From an uncultured Muribaculum sp. (lineage in GTDB: Bacteria > Bacteroidota > Bacteroidia > Bacteroidales > Muribaculaceae), in NCBI GenBank assembly GCA_910587665.1, contig CAJUMZ010000026.1, positions 1 to 43,542 of the forward strand: a stretch of DNA of 43,542 nucleotides. The letters are read 5' to 3'. Positions 18,411 to 26,176 of the stretch are shown in pieces; the stretch's first letter is position 1; each line of letters begins with the position of its first letter. The position numbers and the translations under genes were made by a program. The notes under the pieces were generated by a model, which saw only the letters and a program-made list of their open reading frames with translations, was not told the DNA's origin and searched no databases.

Positions 18411-18775
18411 TTAATTAATCTTGGGGGAGACTTCGGTCTCCTTTTTTGTATTGCCTGTTTTTTCTACACTTTCACTCTTGGGGTCTGACTCGGCCGCACC
18501 CAAGAGTTCGGGCATCCCCTTCCGAGAGGAGTGAGAATTGTCTGATGCTTCAGCTAAAGTTTTGCACTTTGGCTTTGAAAGTACATTTTTCTTTCAGGCG
18601 GAATCTTTATGTGTTGCTTACTATTCAATCCGTTCTCCCCGTATTTTCGATAGCGGTCTATCAAATTTTCCAAATAATGCTGCCTTGAATGGTATTCTTT
18701 GCATAGGCGGCTCTTGGGTACCCCAGAGAGAGCTTGAGATACAATGTTAAGCTTTTCTGCAAATGTTCTTTTCAT
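18411..18775 (-). pseudogene. frameshifted IS3 orfA
   Basis: Starts at ATG 18775 (MKRTFAEKLNIVSQ), with the helix-turn-helix of IS3 OrfA proteins (SKSRLCKEYH-type segment and YLENLIDRYRKYGENGL). The frame ends at 18554, but an overlapping frame continues the reading (LAEASDNSHSSRKGMPELL to SPKIN) to TAA 18413-18411, as expected of the OrfA C-terminus. The middle is shorter than in intact relatives, so an internal deletion with frameshift is likely. Confidence 0.65.
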
Positions 18776-18802
18776 AGACAAACTGCACTCCAAAAGTTTT
18801 TT

Positions 18803-18826
18803 GTCTAACTTTTGGGGTGCAGTTCA
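18803..18826 (-). repeat. IS inverted repeat, right end
   Basis: On the minus strand reads TGAACTGCACCCCAAAAG; partner of 17561-17583. A second partial copy of the CTGCA-CCAAAAGTT sequence occurs in opposite orientation at 18782-18799. Confidence 0.7.
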
Positions 18827-18845
18827 AATTTTGTGTGTTTATATG

Positions 18846-18875
18846 CAAAGTTAGTACGAACTCATCATTCGCAAA
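18846..18875 (-). promoter_or_regulatory. consensus promoter just outside the IS, reading into it
   Basis: TTTG (18875-18872), 18-bp spacer, TAACTTTG (18853-18846) on the minus strand. It lies 20 bp outside the IS end and would transcribe the IS genes. It could be an older promoter that lost its gene when the IS inserted. The rest of 18827-19088 holds only two copies of an AAAAATCGCCC sequence (near 18873 and 18932) and no gene. Confidence 0.5.
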
Positions 18876-19089
18876 AATCGCCCTATACAACTATTAACAA
18901 CTGAATCGTACAGATTGTGTACTGAATGCGAAAAATCGCCCCAAATCCAATCAAAATCCAAATTACACAATCGACTGATTAGCAGCGAAAATAAAAACAA
19001 GCCAAATATTCAAATAACCCCTTGTGACTTTTCTCAGGTCTTGAATCTACATATTTAGCTGTATCTTATTTTAAAATGTATGATATTAT

Positions 19090-19142
19090 TTAATAAAAAA
19101 TATACTGCGTCGTAATTGGGTCCTTTACGGCGCAGTATATTA
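19090..19142 (-). terminator. terminator of the polysaccharide/rml operon
   Basis: 17-bp stem (19099-19115 with 19126-19142, one G-T pair, loop of 10 nt) followed on the minus strand by a T-rich run (TTTTTTATT). It sits about 50 bp after the rmlB stop and closes the minus-strand locus. Confidence 0.85.
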
Positions 19143-19190
19143 GGGTTAATGGCAATATACGTTGTTGATATTGTCACTTGAGATAAGACT

Positions 19191-20324
19191 TTATCGGTTT
19201 TTGTACATGTCTTGGTAGTAGCGTTCGTATTCGCCGGAGGTGATGTTGTCCATCCACTCCTGGTTGTCGAGATACCAGCGTACGGTCTTTTCGATGCCTT
19301 CCTCGAACTGGAGCGAGGGCTCCCAGCCGAGCTCGCGCTGGAGTTTGCGGGAGTCGATGGCGTAGCGCATGTCGTGGCCGAGGCGGTCGGTAACGTAGGT
19401 GATCAATTCATCCGAGTAGCCCTCGGGGTTGTCGAGAAGTCGGTCGACGGTCTTGATGATGACCCGGATGATGTCAATGTTTTTCCATTCGTTGAAGCCG
19501 CCGATGTTGTAGGTCTCGGCTATCTTGCCTTCATGGAAGATGGTGTCGATGGCGCGGGCATGGTCCTCGACATATAGCCAGTCGCGCACGTTCTCGCCCT
19601 TGCCGTAGACAGGCAGAGGCTTGCGGTGACGGATGTTGTTGATAAACAGCGGTATCAGCTTCTCCGGGAACTGGTAGGGACCGTAGTTGTTGGAGCAGTT
19701 GGTCACGATGGTGGGCATTCCGTAGGTGTCATGGTAGGCACGAACAAAATGGTCGGATGACGCCTTTGACGCCGAATATGGGCTGTGGGGGTTGTATTTC
19801 GTTGTCTCGAGGAAGAACTCCGTGCCGTAGGCATGGTGATGCTCAGACGACGCGGCCGTGGTGAACGGAGACTCTATCCCCTCGGGATTGGTCAGCTCAA
19901 GGGCGCCGTATACCTCGTCGGTCGAGATGTGATAGAAGCGCTTGCCCTCGTACTTTTCAGGAAGCGACTCCCAGTATTCCTTTGCAGCCTGGAGCAGGGA
20001 GAGCGTACCCATGACGTTGGTGCGGGCGAAAGTGAACGGGTCCTTGATAGAGCGGTCGACATGGCTCTCGGCGGCAAGATGGATGATGCCGTCGATCCTG
20101 TGTTCGCTGATGACACGGCGCATATCGTCGAGGTCGGCTATGTCTGCCTTGACGAAGGTGTAGTTAGGCTTGTCCTCGATGTCCTTGAGGTTGGCGAGGT
20201 TGCCCGCATAGGTCAGCTTGTCGAGGTTGACGATATGGTAGCCGGGATATTTGTTGACAAACAGCCGCACCACGTGCGACCCTATGAAGCCGGCTCCGCC
20301 GGTGATGAGTATGTTACGTTTCAT
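19191..20324 (-). CDS. rmlB: dTDP-glucose 4,6-dehydratase
   Basis: 377 residues. It converts dTDP-glucose to dTDP-4-keto-6-deoxyglucose, second step of the dTDP-6-deoxyhexose pathway, in the cytoplasm. Visible: NAD-binding GGAGFIGSHV (about residues 8-17), AAESHVDRSI, STDEVYG, the active-site YSASKASSDH (Y-x3-K), and NCSNNYGPYQFPEKLIP. The length is slightly above the usual 350, owing to insertions typical of Bacteroidetes RmlB. The ATG overlaps the rmlC stop (ATGA), so translation is coupled. It is the last gene before the operon terminator. Confidence 0.97.
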   Translation of the reverse strand: MKRNILITGGAGFIGSHVVRLFVNKYPGYHIVNLDKLTYAGNLANLKDIEDKPNYTFVKADIADLDDMRRVISEHRIDGIIHLAAESHVDRSIKDPFTFARTNVMGTLSLLQAAKEYWESLPEKYEGKRFYHISTDEVYGALELTNPEGIESPFTTAASSEHHHAYGTEFFLETTKYNPHSPYSASKASSDHFVRAYHDTYGMPTIVTNCSNNYGPYQFPEKLIPLFINNIRHRKPLPVYGKGENVRDWLYVEDHARAIDTIFHEGKIAETYNIGGFNEWKNIDIIRVIIKTVDRLLDNPEGYSDELITYVTDRLGHDMRYAIDSRKLQRELGWEPSLQFEEGIEKTVRWYLDNQEWMDNITSGEYERYYQDMYKNR

Positions 20325-20896
20325 TTTGCGTAGGGGGCTATGTTGATGTCAAACGGAGAGTCGAAGTCTCTGAGAAGCGGATGGCGGGTGTCCTTTTCGC
20401 TCAGGATTGCCGTCGCGGGGTCAATGCGCCAGTCAATGCCGAGCGAGGTGTCGGCAATGGAGATGCCGCCGTCGGCTTGCGGCGCATAGTAGTTGTCACA
20501 CTTGTACTGGAACACGGCGATGTCGCTCAGCACGGCAAACCCGTGGGCGAAGCCGCGTGGTACAAAAAACTGGCGGTGGTTCTCCTCGGTCAGCTCGACG
20601 GCAACATGATGCCCGTAGGTCGGTGAGCCCTTGCGGATGTCGACCGCAACATCGAGTACCGCCCCCTTGACGCAGCGCACAAGCTTGGACTGCGCGAACG
20701 GCGGCCGCTGGAAATGCAGCCCGCGCATAACGCCGCGCGTCGAGCATGACTCGTTGTCCTGCACGAAGTCAACCGGGCGCACCTTCTCGTCAAACTCCCT
20801 CTTCGAGTAGCTCTCGAAGAAATAGCCGCGCGAGTCTTTGAATATGCGCGGCTCGATTATAACCACGCCCTCTATTCCTGTATTGATTAATTCCAT
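20321..20896 (-). CDS. rmlC: dTDP-4-dehydrorhamnose 3,5-epimerase
   Basis: 191 residues, cupin fold. It epimerises C3 and C5 of dTDP-4-keto-6-deoxyglucose to give dTDP-4-keto-L-rhamnose. Key motifs: EPRIFKDSRGYFFESY, FVQDNESCS, GLHFQRPPFAQSKLVR with the catalytic His, VDIRKGSPTYG, and FVPRGFAHGF. The 3' end overlaps rmlB by 4 bp. Upstream, 54 bp separate it from the GxxExxY gene. That gap contains one copy of an 18-bp repeat that recurs inverted beyond the GxxExxY gene, so rmlC probably once followed rmlA directly. Confidence 0.96.
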   Translation of the reverse strand: MELINTGIEGVVIIEPRIFKDSRGYFFESYSKREFDEKVRPVDFVQDNESCSTRGVMRGLHFQRPPFAQSKLVRCVKGAVLDVAVDIRKGSPTYGHHVAVELTEENHRQFFVPRGFAHGFAVLSDIAVFQYKCDNYYAPQADGGISIADTSLGIDWRIDPATAILSEKDTRHPLLRDFDSPFDINIAPYAK

Positions 20897-20915
20897 TTGG
20901 TTATATTTGTAGTTA

Positions 20916-20933
20916 GATACAAAAGGACATAAG
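20916..20933 (+). repeat. 18-bp inverted repeat, left copy, flanking GxxExxY gene
   Basis: GATACAAAAGGACATAAG, perfectly complementary to 21379-21396. The two halves recur at once as GACATAAG (20935-20942) and GATACAAAA (20942-20950), so the repeat end is internally duplicated. Confidence 0.85.
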
Positions 20934-20950
20934 AGACATAAGATACAAAA

Positions 20951-21322
20951 CTATTTTTTATCCTTGAACTTACGTCTTATGCCCATAGGTACAGTCCCGA
21001 AGTTTAAAATAATTCCATCAGATATGCCGGTTGCACGCAGATAATTAACTAATTGATATTCATGAGCCGGAATTATAGCCTCTGCAACCTTCAATTCGAT
21101 TATCAACCGGTCCTGCACCACTATATCAGCCCTATATGTTCCCACGTCAACACCTTTATACGTAATATTGAGCGGCTTTTCTTTTTCTGCGTTTATCCCC
21201 CTGAGTTTTAATTCATGCATAATGGCATTATGATAAACCTGTTCAAGAAAGCCTTCCCCTAATGTACGTTTAACTGCATATGCCGCGTCAATAACCTCCC
21301 TTATGAGATCCTCAATATCCAT
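20951..21322 (-). CDS. GxxExxY protein, PD-(D/E)xK nuclease-like
   Basis: 123 residues. The naming motif is present as G-EGFLEQVYH (GxxExxY near residues 22-30), followed by the core of a small PD-(D/E)xK-like fold: YRADIVVQDRLIIELKVAE supplies an Asp and an E-x-K pair, then a HEYQLVNYLRATG helix and GIILNFG strand. The family has no settled function; the fold suggests nucleic-acid cleavage or binding. It is not an enzyme of sugar metabolism, yet lies between rmlA and rmlC. It has a -7 promoter box of its own and sits exactly between two perfect 18-bp inverted repeats, which suggests insertion as a unit. Confidence 0.88.
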   Translation of the reverse strand: MDIEDLIREVIDAAYAVKRTLGEGFLEQVYHNAIMHELKLRGINAEKEKPLNITYKGVDVGTYRADIVVQDRLIIELKVAEAIIPAHEYQLVNYLRATGISDGIILNFGTVPMGIRRKFKDKK

Positions 21323-21345
21323 CTCGGTGATATTTACATTTTTGA

Positions 21346-21353
21346 CAAAGTTA
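21346..21353 (-). promoter_or_regulatory. -7 box for the GxxExxY gene
   Basis: TAACTTTG on the minus strand, 23 bp before the ATG at 21322. No good -33 match. It lies inside the inverted-repeat-bounded cassette. Confidence 0.4.
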
Positions 21354-21378
21354 AGAAAAATATCTGTCCGTTTGCCGA

Positions 21379-21396
21379 CTTATGTCCTTTTGTATC
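21379..21396 (-). repeat. 18-bp inverted repeat, right copy, flanking GxxExxY gene
   Basis: Exact reverse complement of 20916-20933; with it encloses a 481-bp unit containing only the GxxExxY gene and its promoter box. Confidence 0.85.
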
Positions 21397-21411
21397 AAAA
21401 GTTGTATTTTT

Positions 21412-22317
21412 TCAGTCAAGATTGCGGTCGCCGGTGCGGTCAAGCTCTTCCACGACCTTCAGCAGGTATTGCCCGTACTGGTTTTTTAGCATCGGCTGTG
21501 CGAGTTCAATCATCTTCTCTTTCGTTATCCAGCCCTGGCGGTAGGCGATGCCCTCCAGGCACGCTATCTTAAGCCCCTGGCGCTTCTCAAGCACCTCGAC
21601 ATAGATCGAGGCCTCCGCGAGCGAGTCGTGGGTGCCGGTGTCAAGCCATGCGAAGCCGCGCGGAAGTGTCTGCACCTTTAGCTCGCCTGCTTTCAGGAAC
21701 TCCTGATTAACTGTCGTAATCTCAAGCTCGCCACGCGCCGACGGCTTGATTGTAGCCGCCACATCCACCACCTTGTTGGGGTAGAAATAAAGCCCGACAA
21801 CGGCATAGTTTGACTTCGGATGCTCCGGCTTCTCCTCGATTGACAGGCAGTTGCCGTCATGGTCAAACTCCGCCACGCCATACCGCTCAGGGTCATTGAC
21901 CCAGTAGCCGAACACCGTGGCCTTGCCCGCTTCATCGGCTGTCCTCACCGCCTCTCTCAGCACGCCGGAGAAGCCCGCACCGTGAAATATGTTGTCACCC
22001 AGCACAAGGCACGCCGAGTCATCGCCTATGAAGTCCCTGCCGATGATAAACGCCTGTGCCAGACCGTCGGGACTCGGCTGCTCAGCATACTCAAACCGCA
22101 CACCGAAGTCACTACCGTCGCCAAGCAACTGCCGGAACCCCGGCAAATCCCGCGGAGTCGAGATAATAAGTATGTCCCGGATCCCCGCAAGCATAAGCGT
22201 CGATATCGGATAATAAACCATCGGCTTGTCAAAAACAGGCAGCATCTGCTTCGACACTCCCTTCGTGATCGGATACAGCCGTGTACCCGACCCTCCCGCC
22301 AGTACAATCCCTTTCAT
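21412..22317 (-). CDS. rmlA: glucose-1-phosphate thymidylyltransferase
   Basis: 301 residues. It makes dTDP-glucose from dTTP and glucose-1-phosphate, the first step of the dTDP-6-deoxyhexose branch. The nucleotide-binding signature GGSGTRLYPITKGVSKQMLP is at residues 8-27, followed by DKPMVYYPISTLMLAGI, LGDNIFHG (metal-binding Asp), EEKPEHPKSNYAVVGLYFY and the WLDTGTH motif. It starts 5 bp after the stop of the preceding SDR gene, so the two are one operon. The GxxExxY cassette now separates it from rmlC. Confidence 0.97.
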   Translation of the reverse strand: MKGIVLAGGSGTRLYPITKGVSKQMLPVFDKPMVYYPISTLMLAGIRDILIISTPRDLPGFRQLLGDGSDFGVRFEYAEQPSPDGLAQAFIIGRDFIGDDSACLVLGDNIFHGAGFSGVLREAVRTADEAGKATVFGYWVNDPERYGVAEFDHDGNCLSIEEKPEHPKSNYAVVGLYFYPNKVVDVAATIKPSARGELEITTVNQEFLKAGELKVQTLPRGFAWLDTGTHDSLAEASIYVEVLEKRQGLKIACLEGIAYRQGWITKEKMIELAQPMLKNQYGQYLLKVVEELDRTGDRNLD

Positions 22318-22322
22318 AAAAG

Positions 22323-23318
22323 TTATTCTGATTTGAATGTTATGTCGTCGGTGCGGGGGTGGACAAACTCGAATTCGAGTGTGTGGGCAAGTCCCTCGTC
22401 AAGGGTGTAAGGCGCCTTGAAGCCGGATGAGTGGGCTTTCTTGGCATCAAACTCAGTTGTGGCACAGAATTTCTTTACGCGGACTGAGGAGACTGTCAGC
22501 TTTTTCCCGGTGATTTTCGCCAACAGGTCGAAACAATATCCACCCATCATACCGAGCCAATAGGGATAATGGGTCGCGGGTATGTGCTTGTTGAGCACCT
22601 TGCTGACATGAGCCACAAGTTGGTTCATGTTGTTGTCGGGCTTGTCTATGTAGTTGAACACGTTGTAGCCCTTGGTCACATTGTCAATCATGAACTTGAC
22701 AAACACCACGATATTGCCTACGTATGCCATTGATTTCTTGTTCTCCCCCTTGCCTACCATCAGGAATTTGCCCGATGAGATCTGTTTAAGCAGGTTGTAT
22801 ACGTTGCCACGGTTGCGCTCGCCGAAAATCACCGTAGGGCGGATGATGTCGATGTTCCAGTCGGGATGCGACTCATGCCAACGCTGAAGTACCTCCTCCG
22901 CCTGCCATTTTGACTTGCCGTAGTGATTGAACGGGTCGGCAGGATGGTTTTCGTCGGGATTTTTCTTGTTAAGCCCATAGACGGCAACTGACGAGAAGAA
23001 GATGATGCGCTTGATACCGTTCTTCTCCATCGCTTTCAGCGTCACTTCCATACCGCCAACGTTTGTGTCATAATATAGCGACACGGGCGACACATCGTCG
23101 CGGTGCTGAGCCGCGAGGAGGATTACCACATCGGCTCCTTTCAGCTCGCGATCCATCTGCTCCTGTTCGCGCACGTCACCTATTACGGTCACATCATTGA
23201 AAAAATGGCTCGGAAGCAGGTCAATATTCTTGCACTCATATTTCTGCGGCTCTTCGCGCAAAAGCCCGAGCAGCCGCGTGCCAACAAACCCGCTGGCACC
23301 TATCATCGCTATTTTCAT
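22323..23318 (-). CDS. NAD-dependent epimerase/dehydratase (extended SDR)
   Basis: 331 residues. N-terminal Rossmann motif GASGFVG (residues 8-14), SSVAVYG with the catalytic Ser/Thr region and YGKSK as the Tyr-Lys pair near residues 149-153. The family converts nucleotide sugars at C4 (epimerase, dehydratase or 4-keto reductase). Its C-terminal part (HYPYWLGMMGGYCFDLLAKITGKKL) resembles SDRs of O-antigen loci that act on 6-deoxy-N-acetylhexosamines, but the substrate cannot be fixed. It is the first gene of the unit running through rmlA, rmlC and rmlB, with a divergent promoter shared with the toxin-antitoxin pair. A role as the missing 4-keto reductase (RmlD-like step) is possible but not shown. 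Confidence 0.8.
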   Translation of the reverse strand: MKIAMIGASGFVGTRLLGLLREEPQKYECKNIDLLPSHFFNDVTVIGDVREQEQMDRELKGADVVILLAAQHRDDVSPVSLYYDTNVGGMEVTLKAMEKNGIKRIIFFSSVAVYGLNKKNPDENHPADPFNHYGKSKWQAEEVLQRWHESHPDWNIDIIRPTVIFGERNRGNVYNLLKQISSGKFLMVGKGENKKSMAYVGNIVVFVKFMIDNVTKGYNVFNYIDKPDNNMNQLVAHVSKVLNKHIPATHYPYWLGMMGGYCFDLLAKITGKKLTVSSVRVKKFCATTEFDAKKAHSSGFKAPYTLDEGLAHTLEFEFVHPRTDDITFKSE

Positions 23319-23347
23319 CTTGATTTATAAACTTTTATGTTTGTTTA

Positions 23348-23379
23348 TTTGTAAGTGATATACAAACGTATTACTTTTG
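23348..23379 (+). promoter_or_regulatory. promoter for the toxin-antitoxin pair
   Basis: TTTG (23348-23351), 20-bp spacer, TACTTTTG (23372-23379). Its -7 box faces the -7 box of the opposite promoter; together they form the inverted repeat TACAAA-N9-TTTGTA (23361-23381), a plausible operator for antitoxin autorepression. Confidence 0.6.
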
Positions 23380-23394
23380 TAATCTAAATTTAAA
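23363..23394 (-). promoter_or_regulatory. promoter for the SDR-rmlA-rmlC-rmlB unit
   Basis: On the minus strand TTTA (23394-23391), 20-bp spacer, TACGTTTG (23370-23363). It starts transcription near 23356, about 38 nt before the SDR ATG. It overlaps the toxin-antitoxin promoter almost completely, so the two should compete for polymerase. Confidence 0.5.
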
Positions 23395-23399
23395 TTATT

Positions 23400-23648
23400 A
23401 TGGAAGCTTCTCTTAGAAAACCGACAATGTTCCGCCTGAAAGCAGAACTGGTTGATCGCCTAAAAATCGCTGCAAAGCGAGAAAACCGTAGCCTCAACAA
23501 TTATGTCGAGTCTGTGCTGATGGATGTAGTGTATCATGAACCGAATGCTGAAACCCGCGCAGCAATTGAGGAAACACGACGCGGAGTATATGCCGGGACA
23601 ATTGACAATTCATCTATTGATGCAATGATCAAATCAATCGAGGGATGA
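23400..23648 (+). CDS. type II antitoxin, ribbon-helix-helix-like
   Basis: 82 residues. The N-terminal half (TMFRLKAELVDRLKIAAKRENRSLNNYVE) has the pattern of an Arc/MetJ ribbon-helix-helix DNA-binding domain: a short strand followed by two helices. The acidic C-terminal half (NAETRAAIEETRRGVYAG) should wrap the toxin. It overlaps the toxin ATG by 4 bp (ATGA) and has its own promoter with a palindromic candidate operator. It is the only + strand operon within the minus-strand polysaccharide locus, a sign of later insertion. Confidence 0.8.
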   Translation: MEASLRKPTMFRLKAELVDRLKIAAKRENRSLNNYVESVLMDVVYHEPNAETRAAIEETRRGVYAGTIDNSSIDAMIKSIEG

Positions 23649-23917
23649 AAGAACTTCGATTTTCCAACAGATTCAAAAAAGATTTCAAGCGGTACAGGCA
23701 TGACAAGGAAAAGCTTGCCTTGCTTAATGAAATCTTGCATTATCTTGAAAACGGAATTACCATACCAATGAAATTTAAGCCTCATATGCTACACGGGGAT
23801 TACAATGGATGTATGGAATGCCATATTGGTCCTGACTTTCTGCTTATATGGCAAGACGAATCAGAAAATATCGTTTATATTGTGCGTCTCGGCTCCCACT
23901 CCGAGCTGTTTGACTAA
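23645..23917 (+). CDS. YafQ-family mRNA interferase toxin
   Basis: 90 residues, RelE/ParE superfamily. The YafQ signature is clear: K-x-P-H47-M-L-H50-GDYNG, then ECH60-IGPD64-FLL and a C-terminal GSH85-SELF. These correspond to the catalytic His/Asp set of E. coli YafQ; only the position after the Asp differs (Phe instead of Trp). The protein should cut ribosome-bound mRNA and be neutralised by the preceding antitoxin. After the stop lies a perfect 7-bp inverted repeat (TAGATTA at 23939-23945 with 23950-23956) that may be a weak terminator. Confidence 0.9.
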   Translation: MKELRFSNRFKKDFKRYRHDKEKLALLNEILHYLENGITIPMKFKPHMLHGDYNGCMECHIGPDFLLIWQDESENIVYIVRLGSHSELFD

Positions 23918-24027
23918 ACTATGTTGAATAGCAACCAATAGATTAATCATAATCTACCCGCCCCATACACCCTAACATCCTGTTGCTAACAAGCACACTT
24001 GACACCCATCAGCACAACATTCATTGA

Positions 24028-25020
24028 TTAATGACTAAAAATTGATTGAATCCAACTGCTTAGCGAATACTTTTTATAAATTTCTATAGGGATTTCATGA
24101 TACGGCGTTTCTAAAAATTCTCGTGGAATAGAAGGATTTAATCTATCCAAGATTAAAATATTGTTCGGATTATAAAAATCATAATTTATTATATCATTAT
24201 TAGTAGTTACCAATTTACGTCTTGCCCCCAATGTTTCCATACACCTGAGTGTTAGCCCTGATTGCCTTGGATGATGTACATCTACAATTGTTTTTGATCT
24301 TTCATACAGTTGAAATAATTCCTGAAATGAGAGTGAATCAAAATGAACATTTGATTTATCGATATCACGACTTTCCTTATTTTGTAATACATACTTATAA
24401 AACATTAGCCGCCCTTGAAAAAAGAAATAAATATAGCACTGTTTATTCATTCTCCGTACTTGTGATGAAATCTGTTTAATAATTCTATACCTATCACTAT
24501 GGGCGGTTCCGACAAACATTATATCATATTTGAAATTAGTTTTATCTGATGAAATATCGGAATAATGATCATAGTAAAATAACGGAAGGAATGACATTTC
24601 AAATTTCTCACAATCGAACCTATCGAAAGAAAATTTATAATCAAATTTCTTCAAAAGGTTTAGTGCATTACGATTATTAGCTATTGAATCCCAATGATAA
24701 ACAATTGATTTAGCTTCAGGATGCTTATTAATAAGGATTTGAAGGTTATGTTCGGAAAATGACTCTCCTTTTATAAAAAATATATAATTATATTGTGTAT
24801 GTTCTGTTTTTGTTATTATTGAGGAATGATATTTATTTATATAAGCACCAATAAGATTTCTGTTAATACGGATAAGAGCCTTAACTATAAATGAGTTTGC
24901 AGGACGTTCATCATAATAATCAATCAAAGCGCCAAAAGATTGTAATGACTGAATTATATTTTCCGGAATGCCAAAAAGCTTCGGAGCAATAAATAAAATT
25001 CGTTTACCTCTTAAATTCAT
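24028..25020 (-). CDS. CgeB-like putative glycosyltransferase
   Basis: 330 residues. N-terminal Rossmann-like strand KRILFIAPKLFG, then a YNYIFFIKGESF segment, YDIMFVGTAHSDRY in the middle, and a C-terminal HPRQSGLTLRCMETLGARRKLVTTN motif that corresponds to the sugar-nucleotide binding region of GT-B enzymes of the CgeB / Glyco_trans_1_2 type. No signal peptide. A paralogue with the same layout lies at 29062-30006. AT-rich codon use contrasts with the rml genes. It is the last gene of the central polysaccharide block before the toxin-antitoxin pair. Donor and acceptor unknown. Confidence 0.65.
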   Translation of the reverse strand: MNLRGKRILFIAPKLFGIPENIIQSLQSFGALIDYYDERPANSFIVKALIRINRNLIGAYINKYHSSIITKTEHTQYNYIFFIKGESFSEHNLQILINKHPEAKSIVYHWDSIANNRNALNLLKKFDYKFSFDRFDCEKFEMSFLPLFYYDHYSDISSDKTNFKYDIMFVGTAHSDRYRIIKQISSQVRRMNKQCYIYFFFQGRLMFYKYVLQNKESRDIDKSNVHFDSLSFQELFQLYERSKTIVDVHHPRQSGLTLRCMETLGARRKLVTTNNDIINYDFYNPNNILILDRLNPSIPREFLETPYHEIPIEIYKKYSLSSWIQSIFSH

Positions 25021-25023
25021 ACC

Positions 25024-26163
25024 CTATTTATATAATCCTTTTTGTTTCATTTCTTCGATTGAAGCTTCATAATTATCCGGCTGGACAGGTTGGTCATTTA
25101 CCCAACGGCAGAATTGCTCTATACCTTTATCAAATGACCATTTCGGTTCAAAACCGAGTAGGTTTCGGGCTTTAGTTATGTCCGCAAAATTATGCCGTAT
25201 ATCACCGAGGCGATAATTACCGCTAACAGTCAACGGCACTTCTTTACCATAATGCTTTATCAGCGTTTTTGCGACCGTAAGCACATCTATAGCCACACCA
25301 GTTCCTATATTAAAGGCGTTCCCTGATATGCCGGGGACAGAGAGACCTAATATAGTCGCATCTGCGATGTCATCAATATAGACGAAATCACGAGTTTCCA
25401 TTCCGTCTTCAAAGATATTTATACCATTGCCGTTTTTAATTCGGGTAGAAAATATCGACAGGATTCCCGTATATGGATTACTGAGTGACTGCCCAGGACC
25501 ATATACATTCTGATAACGAAATGACACGGACTCTATTCCGATGCTTTTACATACAAGGTGTACCAACTGCCCTTGCACTTGCTTCGTTATGCCGTAAACC
25601 GATCCCGGATGCACCAATGAATCTTCGGTAGTCCCAACGAGTTTCAATGGTTGTGTACAACCGGGATATTTGACTTCAAAGTCGCCCTCCGACATTGTCG
25701 CTTCCGGGCGTTCATCAGGATATACGAAAGTGTTGAGCTCATCACTCCAGTAACGACCCTCACCATATATGGCACGTGACTCTGCTACGACCACGCGTTT
25801 TACATCAGTTTTCTCATTTGTAAGTATATCAAGAAGAATAGCAGTACCACCGATATTGACGTTGATATACTTCTCTATCTCATACATTGATTGACCCGTT
25901 CCTGTCTCAGCGGCAAGATGAAGCACCGCATCAACCCCTTCAAGAGCTTTGAGCCAATCTTCACGCGAAGTTACCGAGCCCTTTACAAATTTAACTTTCC
26001 CTTTAATGGATTTATATAATGGCGATGTCTCTTCGGGATTATCGCCATGAATCTGTGGTGATAGATTATCTAACACTGTGACCTTGACTCCTTGCGCCAA
26101 TAGTTTGAGTGCAACATTTGATCCGATGAAGCCAGATCCACCGGTAATAAGCACATGTTTCAT
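25024..26163 (-). CDS. SDR resembling dTDP-L-rhamnose 4-epimerase
   Basis: 379 residues from ATG 26163 (MKHVLITGGSGFIGS); an upstream in-frame start exists but would overlap the previous gene and lies before the Rossmann motif. Features that match the dTDP-L-rhamnose 4-epimerase (WbiB/Tle) group are LDNLSPQIHG, TGTGQSMYEI, a Y-G-[IT]-TK catalytic pair (SVYGITK), RYQNVYGPGQSLSNPYTGILSIF and the insertion before TTEDSLVHPGS. The CPxCG of that insertion is only partly kept (YPGC). Such enzymes interconvert dTDP-L-rhamnose and dTDP-6-deoxy-L-talose. The assignment is by remembered family pattern. Confidence 0.6.
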   Translation of the reverse strand: MKHVLITGGSGFIGSNVALKLLAQGVKVTVLDNLSPQIHGDNPEETSPLYKSIKGKVKFVKGSVTSREDWLKALEGVDAVLHLAAETGTGQSMYEIEKYINVNIGGTAILLDILTNEKTDVKRVVVAESRAIYGEGRYWSDELNTFVYPDERPEATMSEGDFEVKYPGCTQPLKLVGTTEDSLVHPGSVYGITKQVQGQLVHLVCKSIGIESVSFRYQNVYGPGQSLSNPYTGILSIFSTRIKNGNGINIFEDGMETRDFVYIDDIADATILGLSVPGISGNAFNIGTGVAIDVLTVAKTLIKHYGKEVPLTVSGNYRLGDIRHNFADITKARNLLGFEPKWSFDKGIEQFCRWVNDQPVQPDNYEASIEEMKQKGLYK

Positions 26164-26176
26164 ATAGTCTCTAAAT

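Larger units (their letters stand above)
17561..18826 (-). mobile_element. decayed IS3-family insertion sequence with IS30-like segment
   Basis: 1266-bp element bounded by imperfect inverted repeats: 17561-17583 and the complement of 18803-18826 share TGAA-TG-CCCCAAAAGTT-GAC with three differences and a 1-bp indel. Both orfA and orfB are on the minus strand and disrupted, so it should not transpose by itself. No convincing short target duplication remains. It marks the boundary between the core metabolic genes and the polysaccharide locus. Confidence 0.8.

Noticed and set aside
18870..18945. Two AAAAATCGCCC copies as a start of a CRISPR or repeat array
   Set aside because: Only two short copies with no regular spacing or further units.
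19785..20333. 182-residue open frame on the + strand over rmlB
   Set aside because: Antisense shadow of rmlB, with no recognisable domain.
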